DNA from: Juglans regia
Taxonomy: Eukaryota; Streptophyta; Magnoliopsida; Fagales; Juglandaceae
Assembly (NCBI RefSeq): GCF_001411555.2
Contig: NC_049903.1
Span: 26,114,270-26,178,269 of the forward strand
Reading direction: 5' to 3'
Length of the DNA stretch: 64,000 bases
The position numbers and the translations under genes are program-made. The first letter of the stretch is position 1; every line of letters starts with the position of its first letter. Shown one piece after another: positions 10,421 to 22,974 of the stretch. Under the pieces are notes generated by a model. That model searched no databases. It was not told the DNA's origin and saw nothing but the letters and a program-made list of their open reading frames with translations.

Positions 10421-13018
10421 ACAATTTAGTTCCCTTACTTATCACACATACACATTAAATTGATAGTAAGTTAAAAGCTAACTTACCTCGATCTTCGCGC
10501 TTCGAGGCAAAACTCAAGTGCGATCACGGGAAACTGAAAGTAGTGATTTCTAAAAATTAGAACTTAATCACTGACAATTAGGAATATGGAAAAATATCAA
10601 CTTAGAGTAAAATTACCATTTTACCCTCTACATGTGGGAAAATGACCATTTTACCCCTAACATAAGGATTTTGCATCCTAACTCCATAAATCACCAAAAT
10701 TTACATACCTTATGTAAATTTTGTCCTAAGCTCAAAAATCAATTCAGAAAAATTTAAAACTAAACACAATCATCAAAACTCTATATGGCCGAAGCTTACA
10801 AGGCTATTTCCTTTGCTTTTTGTTGTAATTCTTTCAAATCTCAAAACTCATGATTAAACCAAAATTTTTCTTCTACCACACTCATAACATATTCTTAAGA
10901 ACAATCATGTTTTGAATCATGAACAAAAGTCATCAAAATCACTAAAACCATACTTGAAACTTTTTGGTTTCTCTTCAAAGTTCAAAACAGAATTTTGTTT
11001 CTAACTTGTTTTGATCAACCTCTTGATCCATGACTTATAAAGAAGTGATCTTCAAACCAAAACATCACATGGTTCAAAAAGGTGTCCTAAAACAGATCCA
11101 AGCTTCAAACTCAAGATCACATGGGTAAACATCAACCAAAACATAAATTTAGCCAAGAACATCATCACTTTGGCCTAACCGAATATCTCCTTGCATAAAA
11201 TTTCATATGTTCGAAACTAACTTCAAATATCTTCAAAATAACATTCTAACATGTATATAAGATGCTTAGGATCTTCCAATAAAAATATCAAAGCCATTGG
11301 AATAAGATTAAACCATAAAAGATTTAAACTTTCTCAAAACAGAAACTGTTTTTCCTCTTCCAGTTTCTAAGTTTCTAGACCTAAGAAAATATTTCACCAA
11401 AACTTTTAATCATGCGACAAATCCTCAACCAATAATCATATACACATGTTAACAGTACTCCATAAAAATTTCGGACCAAGATCTATTCATTAGCTTGGTC
11501 AAAAACTCCAAAATATAACACACTCTCCAGTTTATCGCCCAGAATGACCTTTCCGGGGTCTAAACAACTTTTGACCAATCAAATGATCTCCAAATGGAAC
11601 GAATAAGTTATCCACGTAAACTAGACTCCAAAAGAAAGAAATTTTATGAAGGAATATTGGCGAGAAAACACTTACAAAATCTTCGAAATAGGCGTTCAAA
11701 AGAGGTATGAAAAACTGTCCGAGAGTGTCTTTTGTGTTCTATGAAGGAAAAGTGTAAAGGAGAGCTGCTTTTCGTGGGAAGTGGACTGAAGAGCTTCTTA
11801 CACAAGCTATGTAAAGTGATAGGACTGAATGAATGGTTGAGTGTTGGCCTTTTCTTCTCATAAAAATCAGACCAAGATCTTTTCTCAAGGTGGAGTGTGA
11901 GAGTGAAAGAGTGAGGTGGCCCTTTTGCTTTGTCTTTCTAGAACCTTCTAGGACCTTCTTGTACAGATCTGGCCAGCCAAGTGGGGGTACAAAACTTAGC
12001 CATGAAGCAATCCTATGGTGACCAAATTCGTGGGCCTTAAAGGGCCTAAACCGAATGGGCCTAAAATTTGGGGTTTAAAGAGGGTTTGGGTTGCTATCAA
12101 GCCCAAATCCAATATCACTTGGTCCAATCAATTTTTCAAGGTTAACAAGGTTGGATAATGATGTTCTAACACAAATTTGAAGGATTAATAGCATGTGGAA
12201 GTGATTTAATCAAGTGATTAAACACAATACTAGAAATCGGATTAGAAAGGGTTTAGAGGCCAACTTTAGGGTTTTGGGGAAACCGTTTAGGGTTTCGATT
12301 TCAACAAAGCTTTTGGGCTTTCAATTGGATTCCCACCATTTAGGGTTTCACTAGGATTGAAAACCTCTTTGGTCTGACACAATTTGGTTGAGCAGATGAA
12401 ACAAGGTTTTGCTTAAGTGGCATAATCTCACACCTTGATTCCTTCAAATCCAACAAACATCCCTCATGGTGCCAAGTGTCTAATATTATTCACTAAGTGT
12501 GGCTAAGATCTTGCCAAGTGTCCAAATAAAACTTCTCTAATCCAATTTGGACATTCCACACTGTGATTTCGAAACACTGCAATTGGTGCGCTTATCGAGG
12601 TTACTATTCACTTCGAAAAAGTGAATCATAAACTTAGTACTAAAAATTCCTAAATATTCATATTAACCTTTAGTGAAAATCTTTTACCGAAATTTAACCT
12701 CGAAGTGCCCCTAAAAATAATTTCACAATTTCCAACAGACGTTTCGTCCGGAATTATGAAAATAGGATATTGTGCCATAAAATCCTAAATAATCCACTGA
12801 GTGTAATGGCGTAGACCATAATGCATTCTGACACTTCTAACCACCTCAAATAAATAAAACTCATATTTCTAGCAGCATAGTGAGTGATAACACTGACTAT
12901 GTTGTCAGACTAAAACCTATGCAATAGGTCGATTCGTAAAAACTTATGGGATTTTCACGAGATTCCTAAAGTCAATAGAAATTCCGCCAATGAATTTCTA
13001 GCGGGCTGTTACAGTTGC

Positions 13019-13429
13019 CGTCGTTGATCTCCATCCTACCACCCACGTTGTCCCTTCTTTCTTCCATGGTGTCCTCTATCTCCTTGTGTAAGTCTCTGCC
13101 ACCCAAATCTCTCATCTCTCGTGTGTCTTACTCTAAAAGTTAAAAATTAGTTTTTGTACATCAATAGCCCTAATGTAAGTGTAAGTTTAATTACATTTCG
13201 GCCTTTACTATGGAAGCTATGGCATAGTGTTATTTGACTAGTATTTTCGTGGGCTTGGTTTTAAATTGGTTTTGTGTTTTAAATAGGGGTGTGCTTGGTC
13301 TTTAATTGAAGTTGTGTTTTGAGTTGGGCTTATGTCAAGTGAATATTAAGTTAGATATGTACTTTACCTTGAGCTTGATTATATTGTTTTCATAAAAACC
13401 CATTATATTGTCTTACATGGGTTGATTTT
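13019..13429 (+). repeat. Family B copy 2, middle fragment
   Basis: This continues the host sequence interrupted by L2 and aligns with family B copy 1 from about 2190 on. It is interrupted again at 13430 by L3 and resumes at 17390. No gene is seen. Confidence 0.6.
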
Positions 13430-14740
13430 TGTAACAGTTCACCTAAAAAGCCCCTTAGGACTTGGCCTTAGCACCCATGATTCTAGCCAGTATAAGATTG
13501 TGATTTTTGAAGAAATGAAATCTTTGGAGTTTGAGTTGGCAAATGAGCTTATATTATCAATTTAGTTAGTATTTTTAGAAGATTTTAGTGCTTTATTAAT
13601 TTTGAAGATAAGAAGCCAAGAGCCCATAAAAGAATAACAGATGGCATATTTGAGGGTTGCCACATTAATGGATTAAGTAATTTGGGTTAAATATTTGATG
13701 AAATTGGAAAAGACCCAAAGAGTGGTTTACTAAGGGCCCAAGATTTTTGGGTATAAAGGCTAAGGATAGATGCAAAGACCTTAGGCCTAACATGGGAGAA
13801 GTAAGACTTTATGCGCTACATGATGGATATAAGACTTTAGGGTCCTAATTCACTAAGAATGAGATGGACTAAGAATAGGTACCATAAGCCCTAGACTTAT
13901 AAGAATATAGACATTTCTTGAAGAACCTTAGAAATTTGGCCCCTTCTGTGATGGGTATAAAGTCATTGGGCCTAACATAGTGAGAGTGAATACCTTCGCC
14001 CAACCTTAGAAAGATTTGTCATTTGGACCCAAACATCGTAGGCCTTTGAGGCCTTAGGTGAGCCTTCAAATCTAGACATAAGGTTCATTCAATAACCCAC
14101 AACCAAGCCCACATCCAAGTCTTACACAAATGGCCCAACAAGCCCAACCCACAAAAGCCTTGTCTTTCATTTTTAACCTCATAATAGAAGTTCACATACA
14201 CCATACTATTCCTTCCCTCAAGCCCAAGAAGTGCCACATGTCCCTTAGGGTCCCACTTGATCATAATTAAGCTTCTAAGTTGAGTTAAGGGCATTAATCA
14301 ACTTACACATGATTAGTGACCTCTAAACCATGTTTTAAACTTAGTTTTTCTTCAAATTATTTCCCACATTTTTTTATCTGAAATTTATTAATTTTATTAT
14401 TGATTTGAATTATTCTTAGACTAATTTAGAAGTTTAATTTTGACTCAACACATGTCAATAGAAGCAAAGTCATGCCAATGCCCAAATCACAACCTATCGG
14501 CACCTAGGTGTTTTTCTCTTTTGATTCTTTTGGTTTCATTTTCTACACCAATACAGCCCCTGCACCTATAGACACACTCTTACACCTGACCATGAAGAAA
14601 TCATGAAAATATAGGGCGCTATTCAGCTGACCAAGCATGACACAAAGCTGAAAACTTCACTCATCACTCAACCTCCCACCTCCACCAATCCAAAGCCTCA
14701 TCCTCATCCAAGGCCAACATCTCCCTCCCCTCTTGAAGCC

Positions 14741-14748
14741 TATAAATA
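14741..14748 (+). promoter_or_regulatory. Putative TATA box of L3
   Basis: TATAAATA follows a C-rich stretch and precedes a CT-rich leader, as in many plant LTR promoters. Assigned by motif and position only. Confidence 0.4.
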
Positions 14749-16136
14749 CCTTCCTCACTTTCTCATTTCTCCACACCTCTCTCCCAAGCCTTCCCTTGAG
14801 TCTTGAGAGCATTTCTCCCCCTTAGTGAGCAATAGAGTGAAACCAAGTGAAGTTTTTGAGAGTTCTCGAGTGATCTTGAGTGAAGTTGGTTTGGGAGCTT
14901 TAAGGGCCATGATTTCTGTAAGTAATTTTGCCCTATCTTTTGTTAAGTGTTAGAATGAGCTGTTAGGATTTAATTTATGGCATGAGAATGAGGTTTTGAT
15001 TGATTTTTAATTAAGATTTAGCATGTTAATGTCATACCTAGTCAAATTTGATGTTTTGATGAAATAAATTACTTTGGTTCAAATTTTTAGCCATGGCAAG
15101 AGTTGATATGAATTTATATGATTCACTAATGTCTTTGAATGAATTTATAAGGTTTAGTTTTGAGGTTGGAAGCATGCCATAATAGACTTTATTTCTATCT
15201 TGTGTTGATCATCTAGCATGGATTCGTTTTGATTAGTTTGTGCTTAACTTATGGAAGTTTTGATAATTTTACCTAAGCTTGAAAAATGTGCATTTAGAAA
15301 AGTTTTGTGATTGAGATAAGAATGAAAATGCATGATTTAACTAAGTTTTGAAACATCTTTGGGTAAGGAAAGCTATAAACATCATGCATATGCTTAATGG
15401 ATGGTTTAGTAAGAATTAAGGTCTTGAAGCTATGTTTAAGTGTTGGGATGAACTTATATGACTTGTGGCCTAAGTTTTAATTATCTATAAGGCTGTACTT
15501 ACTATTGGCACTTGATGAGTTTGAGTACACATGCATCCATAAAGGTTGAATAGTTGAAATCACATCTAGGCCTTAGTGAAATGCATGCCATGGGTTGAGT
15601 GTGATTAGTGTAGTTTCATTTTGATTCTTGAAATTTTAAGGTCATACATGGATGTAGAACATAGAAAATATTTGGTTTGTGAAGTTTGCTAAATTTTGGG
15701 GCTCAATTGTGAATAGTGAAATTTTGCCAAGTATAGAGGCAGTTTTGGAAATACCAGTTCTTGAATCCTTTTGATTATGAACATCTTCCTTACTTATGCA
15801 ATTCCTTACTTAGAACAACTCTTATTACAGCCGCACCAACTTTTTAAGCATCTAAAAAGTTTGTAAGTTAACTTCTAACTTACTCTTAGATAATTTATTT
15901 ATGATTCTTGTATAAGGGTCACATTCATTTTATAAATGTCATTTTGATACATTGTTTGATTACTTGTTTACATGACATGTGAAATTTTTACCATTTTTAG
16001 CATATTGCATGTAAATGTCATTTTCACAAGAAAGATTGCAACATATGCATATGTCATGAAATACATTTTTAAGCATAGCATGAAAATGAATTTTGCCATG
16101 ACCCCTAAAACTAGGATGGAGAATTATCCTAGTAAG

Positions 16137-16371
16137 GGCTGGTTTGGGGGGTGGGATGAGACACAAAATTCTCATCTCATCTCATCATTACACATTTTTC
16201 AAATCCTCATACAAACTATAATAAACAATTCAACTTTTTCAAATTCCAATTCAACTTTTTCAAATTCCAATTCAACTTTTTCAAATCCCAATACAATAAT
16301 AATACTAAAACATAATATTTTAAATACTAAAACAAAACACAAAATTCTCATCTCACCCCCCAAACCTGCCC
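16137..16371. mobile_element. MITE with GGTTTGGGGGGTG termini
   Basis: This 235-bp insert within L3 begins GGGCTGGTTTGGGGGGTG and ends CACCCCCCAAACCTGCCC, an almost perfect terminal inverted repeat. Subterminal CTCATCTCATC words follow, with a triplicated AACTTTTTCAAATTCC motif inside (about 16225-16285). It breaks the LTR core block that starts at CATGACCCCTAAAAC. A target duplication is not clear. The superfamily is unassigned. Confidence 0.75.
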
Positions 16372-17389
16372 GTGTCCAATCTGGAGCAAGTAAAAATAGA
16401 GTGGTAACCCCTGGGTTGATAAAGAACCGTCAATGAGCTTTGAATGGATTCTTTTTAAAGAATGTCGGAGCAAAGTCGTATATGGCACCTAATGCTGGTG
16501 TGTGCATAAGTTATTATGAAATGTTATGATGATGAAATGTCATGATACCAATGCATTGAGAAAGATGTATGCATACAAAGACATAGTGTCAACATGAGTT
16601 ATACTGTAGTCACCAGAAGTGCTTATGGTGCATATGGGGAACCATGTTGCTACCATACGTTATGATAATGATGTTCAGGATAAGAAAATATGTTATGCCA
16701 TCGAAGTGATGAAGTATGAAATGTTCTCTTTCAAAATGTCATATTTTTTAAAAGGATGAAGTTAAAAGTGTTTTCTAAAAGAAAATGTGCATCAAAGGTT
16801 TTCTGAAAAATAGTGAGGAACTTGGATGGGAGACAAATATTGATTTTCTGTATAGCATACATCTCATGTTTATCATTTATCATGCATATCTTATCTTTGT
16901 CCAAATTGGTCATTTAACTTTTCTTGTAGACCCACTATCATTTCCCCCAAAATAAAAGAAGTTGTGTCAGGACTAGTAGAGGCCGAACAAGTTGGACCGC
17001 TGGATACAGATGGTTAAAGAGGAGTCAGACCTTGAGCAAAGACTAGATATGATTTTGATGCTCATAAGCATTGACTCTTTATACTTCAGGGCATATGAAA
17101 TGGTTGATCTAACCATGGAACTTGGATTAAGTATTTTGTATTAAGGAAATGCTATCCCCTTAAGTTCAAATTATGGTTATTAATATTATTGGGATGTTTA
17201 GTTTATTCTGATATAAATTTTTATAAGTCACCCTATTTTCTGCTGCAATTATTGCATACTGCTAGTTACATATTAGGATGTATTGTATATTAACTGTCAT
17301 GAACGAGGTATGTAACATTGTGTTGCATGTCTCGACGCTTCAACTCTCTGTTACATCCCAAGCGGGAGTTTGGGGGGCATCACAATTTT

Positions 17390-18830
17390 AATTAAATAAA
17401 TATGGTTGTCCAAAACTTAGTTTTACCAAAAATAATTAAGAGGTTTATAAATTGTTATTAGTATTAAATTATTATTAGATTATAGTAGTAGTTTAACTAG
17501 GATTTTGAATTTTAAATATTATCAAGTTCAATTTTTATTGTGGCAAATTTAATAAAATTATTACATTATAGTAATAACTAGAAAATAAAGAAATATGTTA
17601 AGAATATTTAAATTATATTCGTATTTATTGGATTTCTTGTAAAATTAAATAATTATGTTAATTATAAGAAAGTAAACATATTTTAAGAATTGAAGTTTTC
17701 ATGACTTATTTTCAAAGAATTGAATATAGCGCAAGTATTCTACTAAATTATAATTTGAAAGTAAAAATATATTATTAGTATTTTAAATAATTTAAGATAT
17801 CATCCTTCATTGATTTTCATATTAAACAGGATATTTAATTGATTATTTTCCACAGTATAAATTTAATTAAGTGGGATGTTAGGACACGTTTTCGAGACAA
17901 ATTTAGTGAGATTTAACTCTTCGTATAAGTGATGAACTATTAAGTGAGATTCAAGAAGCAGAACAGGGTGGCAAGTAATGACCACAAATTAGGATCATCA
18001 TAGTTCAGTTTATATAAATTATTATTAGAGTCAGTTCTTTGACAGTCATTTTTTATGTGTCACTCATGTCATATGCAAGTATGTCACCCATCACAACACA
18101 CGATTATGTCATTCAGCATCATGTTCAAATTTAGAAATTTACAATTATTTATATCAATATGTATATCATGCATCTTACGTCGGATAAGACACAAATTATT
18201 TTAAGTTCAAATGCAAGATAAGATAAGATCAGTTAATCAGTAAATAAGAAAATCATTCATTTGCATGGTACCAATGCAGCTTTAGGGTAGGCATGCAAGC
18301 CACGGACTCAAACGTGATCCATCATAGTACACTAGAGTATCACACAGTCGGCTTCCTTTGCTACAGTAGAGGAAGTTAGTGCATAACCTTGCATATAGGG
18401 TTAAGTGTGTTAGCCAGCTAGAAAAGTCAGATCAATCAAATAAATCAGATAAGTCAATTAATTCAAATAAATCAAGACACGTCATGCATAGCATAAGCAT
18501 CAGTATGATTAGTCATGATTTTAAGCTCTCAGCATGAAAATTCTTATGAAAAACCTTACGTTTATTATGTTTACATTGTAATGGGTTTCTTACTGAGTCT
18601 TCGTTTTAGTTTTCTTTCATTTTTTAACCATCCAAGTGAAGTTGATGATCAGTACGAGTAGGGCAAGCTTAGATGGAACAGACCATGAACTTAGTGACTT
18701 TATTGTCTAGCTGTTTTTTCCATTCCAGTTGGTTTGGGATTATGATTATATTTGCTGTAAGATGTGGTTTATTTTATCAACTCTTTTATGTGATAAACAA
18801 TGTTTATTTAATTAGGAAGGGGGTATTACA
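17390..18830 (+). repeat. Family B copy 2, 3' part
   Basis: The stretches 17575-17760 and 17880-18650 align closely with family B copy 1 at 2780-2960 and 3040-4150. The copy ends GGGGGTATTACA at 18830, matching GGGGTGTTACA at the end of copy 1. It lacks the hAT MITE of copy 1. Its TGAG hairpin near 18592 has lost the second arm. The left end of this copy is not resolved. Confidence 0.7.
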
Positions 18831-18892
18831 ACCGTATTTACAATATGATAAGGGAGATCGTAACACCTTCACTTTATTTTCTATGTATTGCA

Positions 18893-21660
18893 CCCATTAG
18901 CATTAGGTGCTACTTTGCTCTGGAATCCTCTAAAAAAAAATCCGTTGATTGTACTTCGTCAACCTAGGGGTTATCACTCCAATTTAAGCACTCCAGAGTG
19001 GTTAGAGGAATTCCACTAGGATATTCCTCATCCTAGCATTTGGGGTCGTGATAAGAACTGTTTTTCTTTTAATGCACAACCCGAAACGCATGTGACATGT
19101 ACTTGGGACAAAATCATTCTTTTTCCTTTAATGCACAATCCGAAAACATGTCACACAGGACCATGTAACTTTTATGCAACAATGTCATGTACTTATGCTA
19201 TATTCCTCACGTGTATAGTTTGAAAAAATTAGAGCATAACAAAATATATACTTGCGTACAACATATGAAAGTCAAACCGAGCATACACAATTTCTCAAAA
19301 TTCCAAACATGTCATTTGAACCAACAATTATATCAAGTAACATTTGAGGATAGCATGAACATATAATATATGAATAATAGCATGCAACAAGTAGCAATTC
19401 CATAATCCAATTTGAGCAACCCAAATGTAAAGTTTACACGTACATAAATATATTATCCAAGAGTAAGTTAAAGGCTAACTTACAAGCTTTCCCTTACTTA
19501 CAAAGAGTATAATCTCTATAGGCTGAAATAAAAGCGTATTAACTTTAGAGACATCCTCAATTGAGACACAAACTTCAAAGCTCTAAAATTATAAATCTAG
19601 CAAGAGTTTCACTTTAACTCCTTGACTCTAAAAGATTGAACATTTAGTTCTAAACCTTCAACATTGCAATCTGACCCCAAGTTTCTTCAAGCTTAACAAA
19701 CTTTGTGTAGTCTTCATCCTAGATCCGTTTCCAACCTCAAAATATGTTTCCTAAAAAATCATACCACAAAAGATACCTCATTAGAAGAAACCTTTGATCT
19801 TAATCATTCACAACATGCGCTTGGCTTAATGTCACACTTGAAATCATCTTCACCAAAATGAAGTGCTTGATTTAACACTAGAACAGAACTCCAAATGTAT
19901 GTTCATCCTATCGATTCACGCAACTTATGACCAAATCTAAGAGAAACACCATTCAACACACATTGGTCGCCAAACCACAAAAATAGGAACTTGATCTAAG
20001 GTACCTTGCTTCCTTTGTACATTTGGTTCTTAGGACATTAAAGTGTCAAATTTTTTTCTAAACATACTCATGATCAAGACCACTTCCTAGGATATCAAGT
20101 CCACATAATCTAAAATACCTTTAGAGAGAAAACCTGAGACATGCATTTTGATACTTTTGAATATATGAAATTTCTACACCATGCTTTCCTCATAGATCTG
20201 AACCAAGAAAATCGTTTCCAAGCCTAATTTGAGCCCTTAAGCATTACATTATCCATAAAAATCCAATCTTTAGGAGATCAACCTCAAATCAACAATATTC
20301 AAACCCCATGACATGCATTGACTCTAGATGGCATTATAAACCCCCATACCTTAAATCTCACACAAAAACCTTTGATCCAAACAACGTTCCCATTTCTAAG
20401 GCTACCCAAAGATCTGAGTACACCATTAAAGTCATAAAAATCCATTTTTTTTTATCAAGCTTAGGCTCAAGCTAACATCACTAGACATATTGCTCCCAAC
20501 CAAAAACTAAAGCCATCATAAACACCACAAATTGACTTCCCTCTTCTAGAAAATGCTTCCATTAGACCACTAACACAACTCTCCAACATTTAGTACAAGA
20601 AATAGGGAGAGAAAGATTACTCACCAAGTCAAAAATATTGAAAATGAGGCTCGATTTGCATTGTTCTAACCAATAGCTCTTGCTTTTCACCATTGTTGCA
20701 TGATATGCTATTGATTTGAAAGTGGTGCAGCTGAAGCTTTGTGTGTGTGCATGAATAGAGAGGAAAAGAAGAGAAGAGTGAGTGATTTCTTGTAAACCCT
20801 TAAATCAGAAGATAAGGGGGTGTTTTTATACTAAAACTAGCCCAAACTCTCTTTTTTCTTGTTACAACTTTATTACCAAGTGGATGGCCCTGGATTTTAG
20901 CTATTGCATGGTGGACAAGTGGCGCATGGTAAGTCTCTAACTATTGCATGTTGGACATGTGGCTTTTAGCTGATGCATGTTGGGGAAGTGGCGCCTAGCT
21001 GATGCATGTTGGGCAAGTGGTGCCTAGCTGATGCATGTTGGACAAGCAGTGCCTTGCTACTGTATGTGGGACAATTGGTGCATGGCTAATGCATGTTGGA
21101 CAAGTGGCACCTTGCTACTACATGTGGAACAAGTCACGCATGGCTGATGCATGTTGGACATGTGGCGCCTCCATTAATGACTCTTCATAAATGCTCCACC
21201 AACCACCACTGCTTTAAATGCTTGAGTGCTATTGGGTGATGGTGGGTGGCACACTAAGTTAGGAAATAGGGTACAAAATATTAAAAATGTTCTTGGAAAG
21301 AATCCTCTTGCCAGGCGACGAGGGTACTTGAAAATTTGAAATCCTCTTCATCTCTATCATAATTGCTTTACTAGGAAACCTAAGAACACTTTGCATGTGT
21401 GCCATGTGTCCATTTGTTGCTAGGGATAGGGATTTTTGGAATCCCCTTTGCCCTATTTTTCGAAACCCTCTTTTGTCTCTTGCTTTTCTCTTCAAATTCT
21501 GAAACCCTAGTGGCTTGCATGAATGCCATGTGGCATGTGCCTTTTGTATGTCCAAAAACTCCCATGATTGCATCTTCTAGAAAGATGAACGCCCCATGCA
21601 TGCTTGCCAAGTGTGATGGCCGAATGCCTCTCCCTTGCTCTTAATCATCTCCTCTATTGA
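18893..21660 (-). mobile_element. LTR L4, truncated, gypsy-type
   Basis: A minus-strand relative of L3. The left edge (GCATTAGGTGC, then GTTGATTGTACTTCGTCAACC) is the reverse of the L3 stretch near 16400-16500, and the ATCCTAGC...GGGGTCGTGAT core block follows. Both ends are missing: the 3' 900 bp or so of the LTR is gone on the left, and the right end is lost against the Athila LTR. A reverse TATAAAAA lies at 20823-20830. 18831-18892 is an unassigned join. No coding sequence is seen. Confidence 0.65.
20890..21175. repeat. Degenerate minisatellite in L4
   Basis: About nine diverged copies of a roughly 30-35 bp unit built on GATGCATGTTGGACAAGTGG plus a GCGCCT-like tail. The word pair (GCATGTTGG, AAGTGGCGCC) recurs in the flanking LTR sequence, so the array probably grew from LTR sequence itself. 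Confidence 0.75.
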
Positions 21661-21700
21661 AAACTTAAAAAGGCTTTGTTGCATGAAGGACATCTGGCGT

Positions 21701-22796
21701 TGATCAATGTTATTTTTATGTGATTTTTATTACTATTTTATTTATGAAAAATGTCATTTTTTCTTCAAAACTATTGATTTTATTTTATTTCTATATATTT
21801 TTCTTTATTTTCTTAAATTTGAAGGAATGAGAAGATTTAGTGCGAAATGAGAGCATTTTGGTAAAAAAGAAGAGATTACGAATCCAGACCGATGAGAGGC
21901 AACAATATCTGAAGAGAACCGAGGAGATTTAGGCAAAGAAATGTGCGACCAAAATTGGCGATAAGAGTTAGGTACTAAGCGAGATATTTTACCTTCTAGG
22001 CGAGAAGACTTGGCGCAAGGCTCCAGGCGACTAGTCTAAACGACCAACCTAAACAAAAGCGTGGGCGACAACTAGCAAAGGCAAGCAGCCTTGCTGCTCG
22101 GTAAGTTGGCGAGAGGGTTCTATCATCCCGATCGGGAGTCTTCCCTCTCGGTTGGTGAGAGGGTCCTATCATCCCGATTAGGAGTCTTTCCTCTTGGAAG
22201 GTGAAGAGACTAGTTAAACTCATCACACATGGCATATACTCGGTGGGATCCTTCCGAGTTCCGTAATCAATCAAACCGCATACCACTAAATCCTCTCGAA
22301 CTTTGTAAATCAAGCCGCATATCACTGAATCTTCCATTTTAGATAATTCCGTTATTCTCAGGATAATTGCTTTTATGTTAACTTTTATTTTTAGAAACTA
22401 TTTTCTGGATCTTTAGGCTAGATTATAGCTGCATTTATCTTGTTTTCGAATTTAGATTTCGATATCCATTTAATCTTGTCTTGTTGGATGAATAGGGAGT
22501 TTTGAGATTTTTAGAGACTCTAAGTTTTAGATTTCAATAAACCAGAGTTTATCATTTTTAGAGAGTCTGAGTTTTAGATATATTCTTATTATCTTTAAAA
22601 TCTTAATTTTGATACTATTTTCTTCAGTTTAATTTAGATAAACAATTCTTTAAATTTTAGTTTTCCAAATAGTAATTAATTTAGTAAATTTCAATACTCA
22701 ATAGTATAATTATTTCCTACGAGTTCGATATCTTTTTTCTTAAAAATATTTTACTACTTGTTACGATTCTGTGGCAGATATATTTTTATGCAAACA
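21701..22796 (+). mobile_element. Athila 5' LTR
   Basis: About 1.1 kb from TGATCAATG to CAAACA, followed by AATTTT and a primer site. It is homologous in opposite orientation to 1-1058. The element continues with primer site, gag and protease in the same orientation, so this is the 5' LTR. The exact first base is set by comparison with the other copy and could move by a few bases. No matching 3' LTR is seen to the right, where the element is broken by a LINE. Confidence 0.7.
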
Positions 22797-22802
22797 AATT
22801 TT

Positions 22803-22820
22803 TGACATCATTGCCAAGGA
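22803..22820 (+). other. Athila-like primer-binding site (degenerate)
   Basis: TGACATCATTGCCAAGGA lies just after the LTR and resembles the usual Athila primer site (TGGCGCCGTTGCCGGGGA, complementary to a tRNA 3' end). The differences are all G-to-A or C-to-T changes, as expected from decay of methylated cytosines. Confidence 0.65.
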
Positions 22821-22974
22821 TTAGTTATTAATTACTAATATTAATACTAGCTTGATTTTTATTACTTTGGATTTTCTTTTAGATATAAATTTAATTTTAG
22901 GTTAAATTAAAAAAAATTATTTGGTTTAAATTAGATCCCAGTTTGGTTTTTTTGTTTTCAGGAATCAGAAGTGC

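Larger units (their letters stand above)
8579..13013 (-). mobile_element. Solo LTR L2 (4.4 kb, gypsy-type)
   Basis: On the plus strand this runs from TGTGACGCCCCC to GGGCTGTTACA and is flanked by an exact 5-bp duplication, GTTGC (8574-8578 and 13014-13018). Read on the minus strand it starts TGTAACAGCCCGC and ends GTCACA, like L7 (53250-57794), its nearly full-length relative. It carries the conserved hairpins (8993-9014 and 9030-9051), an LTR core block near 9840-9975, and long runs of TAACATGAACGTG-type words. No gag or pol is found, so a solo LTR left by unequal recombination is the simplest reading. Confidence 0.88.
13430..17384 (+). mobile_element. Solo LTR L3 (4.0 kb, gypsy-type)
   Basis: It begins TGTAACAGTTC and ends GGGCATCACA, flanked by the exact duplication ATTTT (13425-13429 and 17385-17389). 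Its last 1.5 kb resembles the 3' part of L6, the 5' LTR of the gypsy element at the right edge: compare GTGAAATTTTTACC, the GTCATGAACG word and CCCAAGCGGG. L3 is therefore likely a solo LTR of that element's family. TATAAATA at 14741-14748 is a candidate promoter. A MITE sits at 16137-16371. No retroelement protein is encoded. Confidence 0.87.

Noticed and set aside
9125..10445. Cys-, Tyr- and Met-rich minus-strand ORFs as secreted peptides
   Set aside because: They arise from AACATAAC/CATGACAT simple repeats in L2. Similar spurious ORFs appear in L7 at 56012-56389 and 56975-57166.
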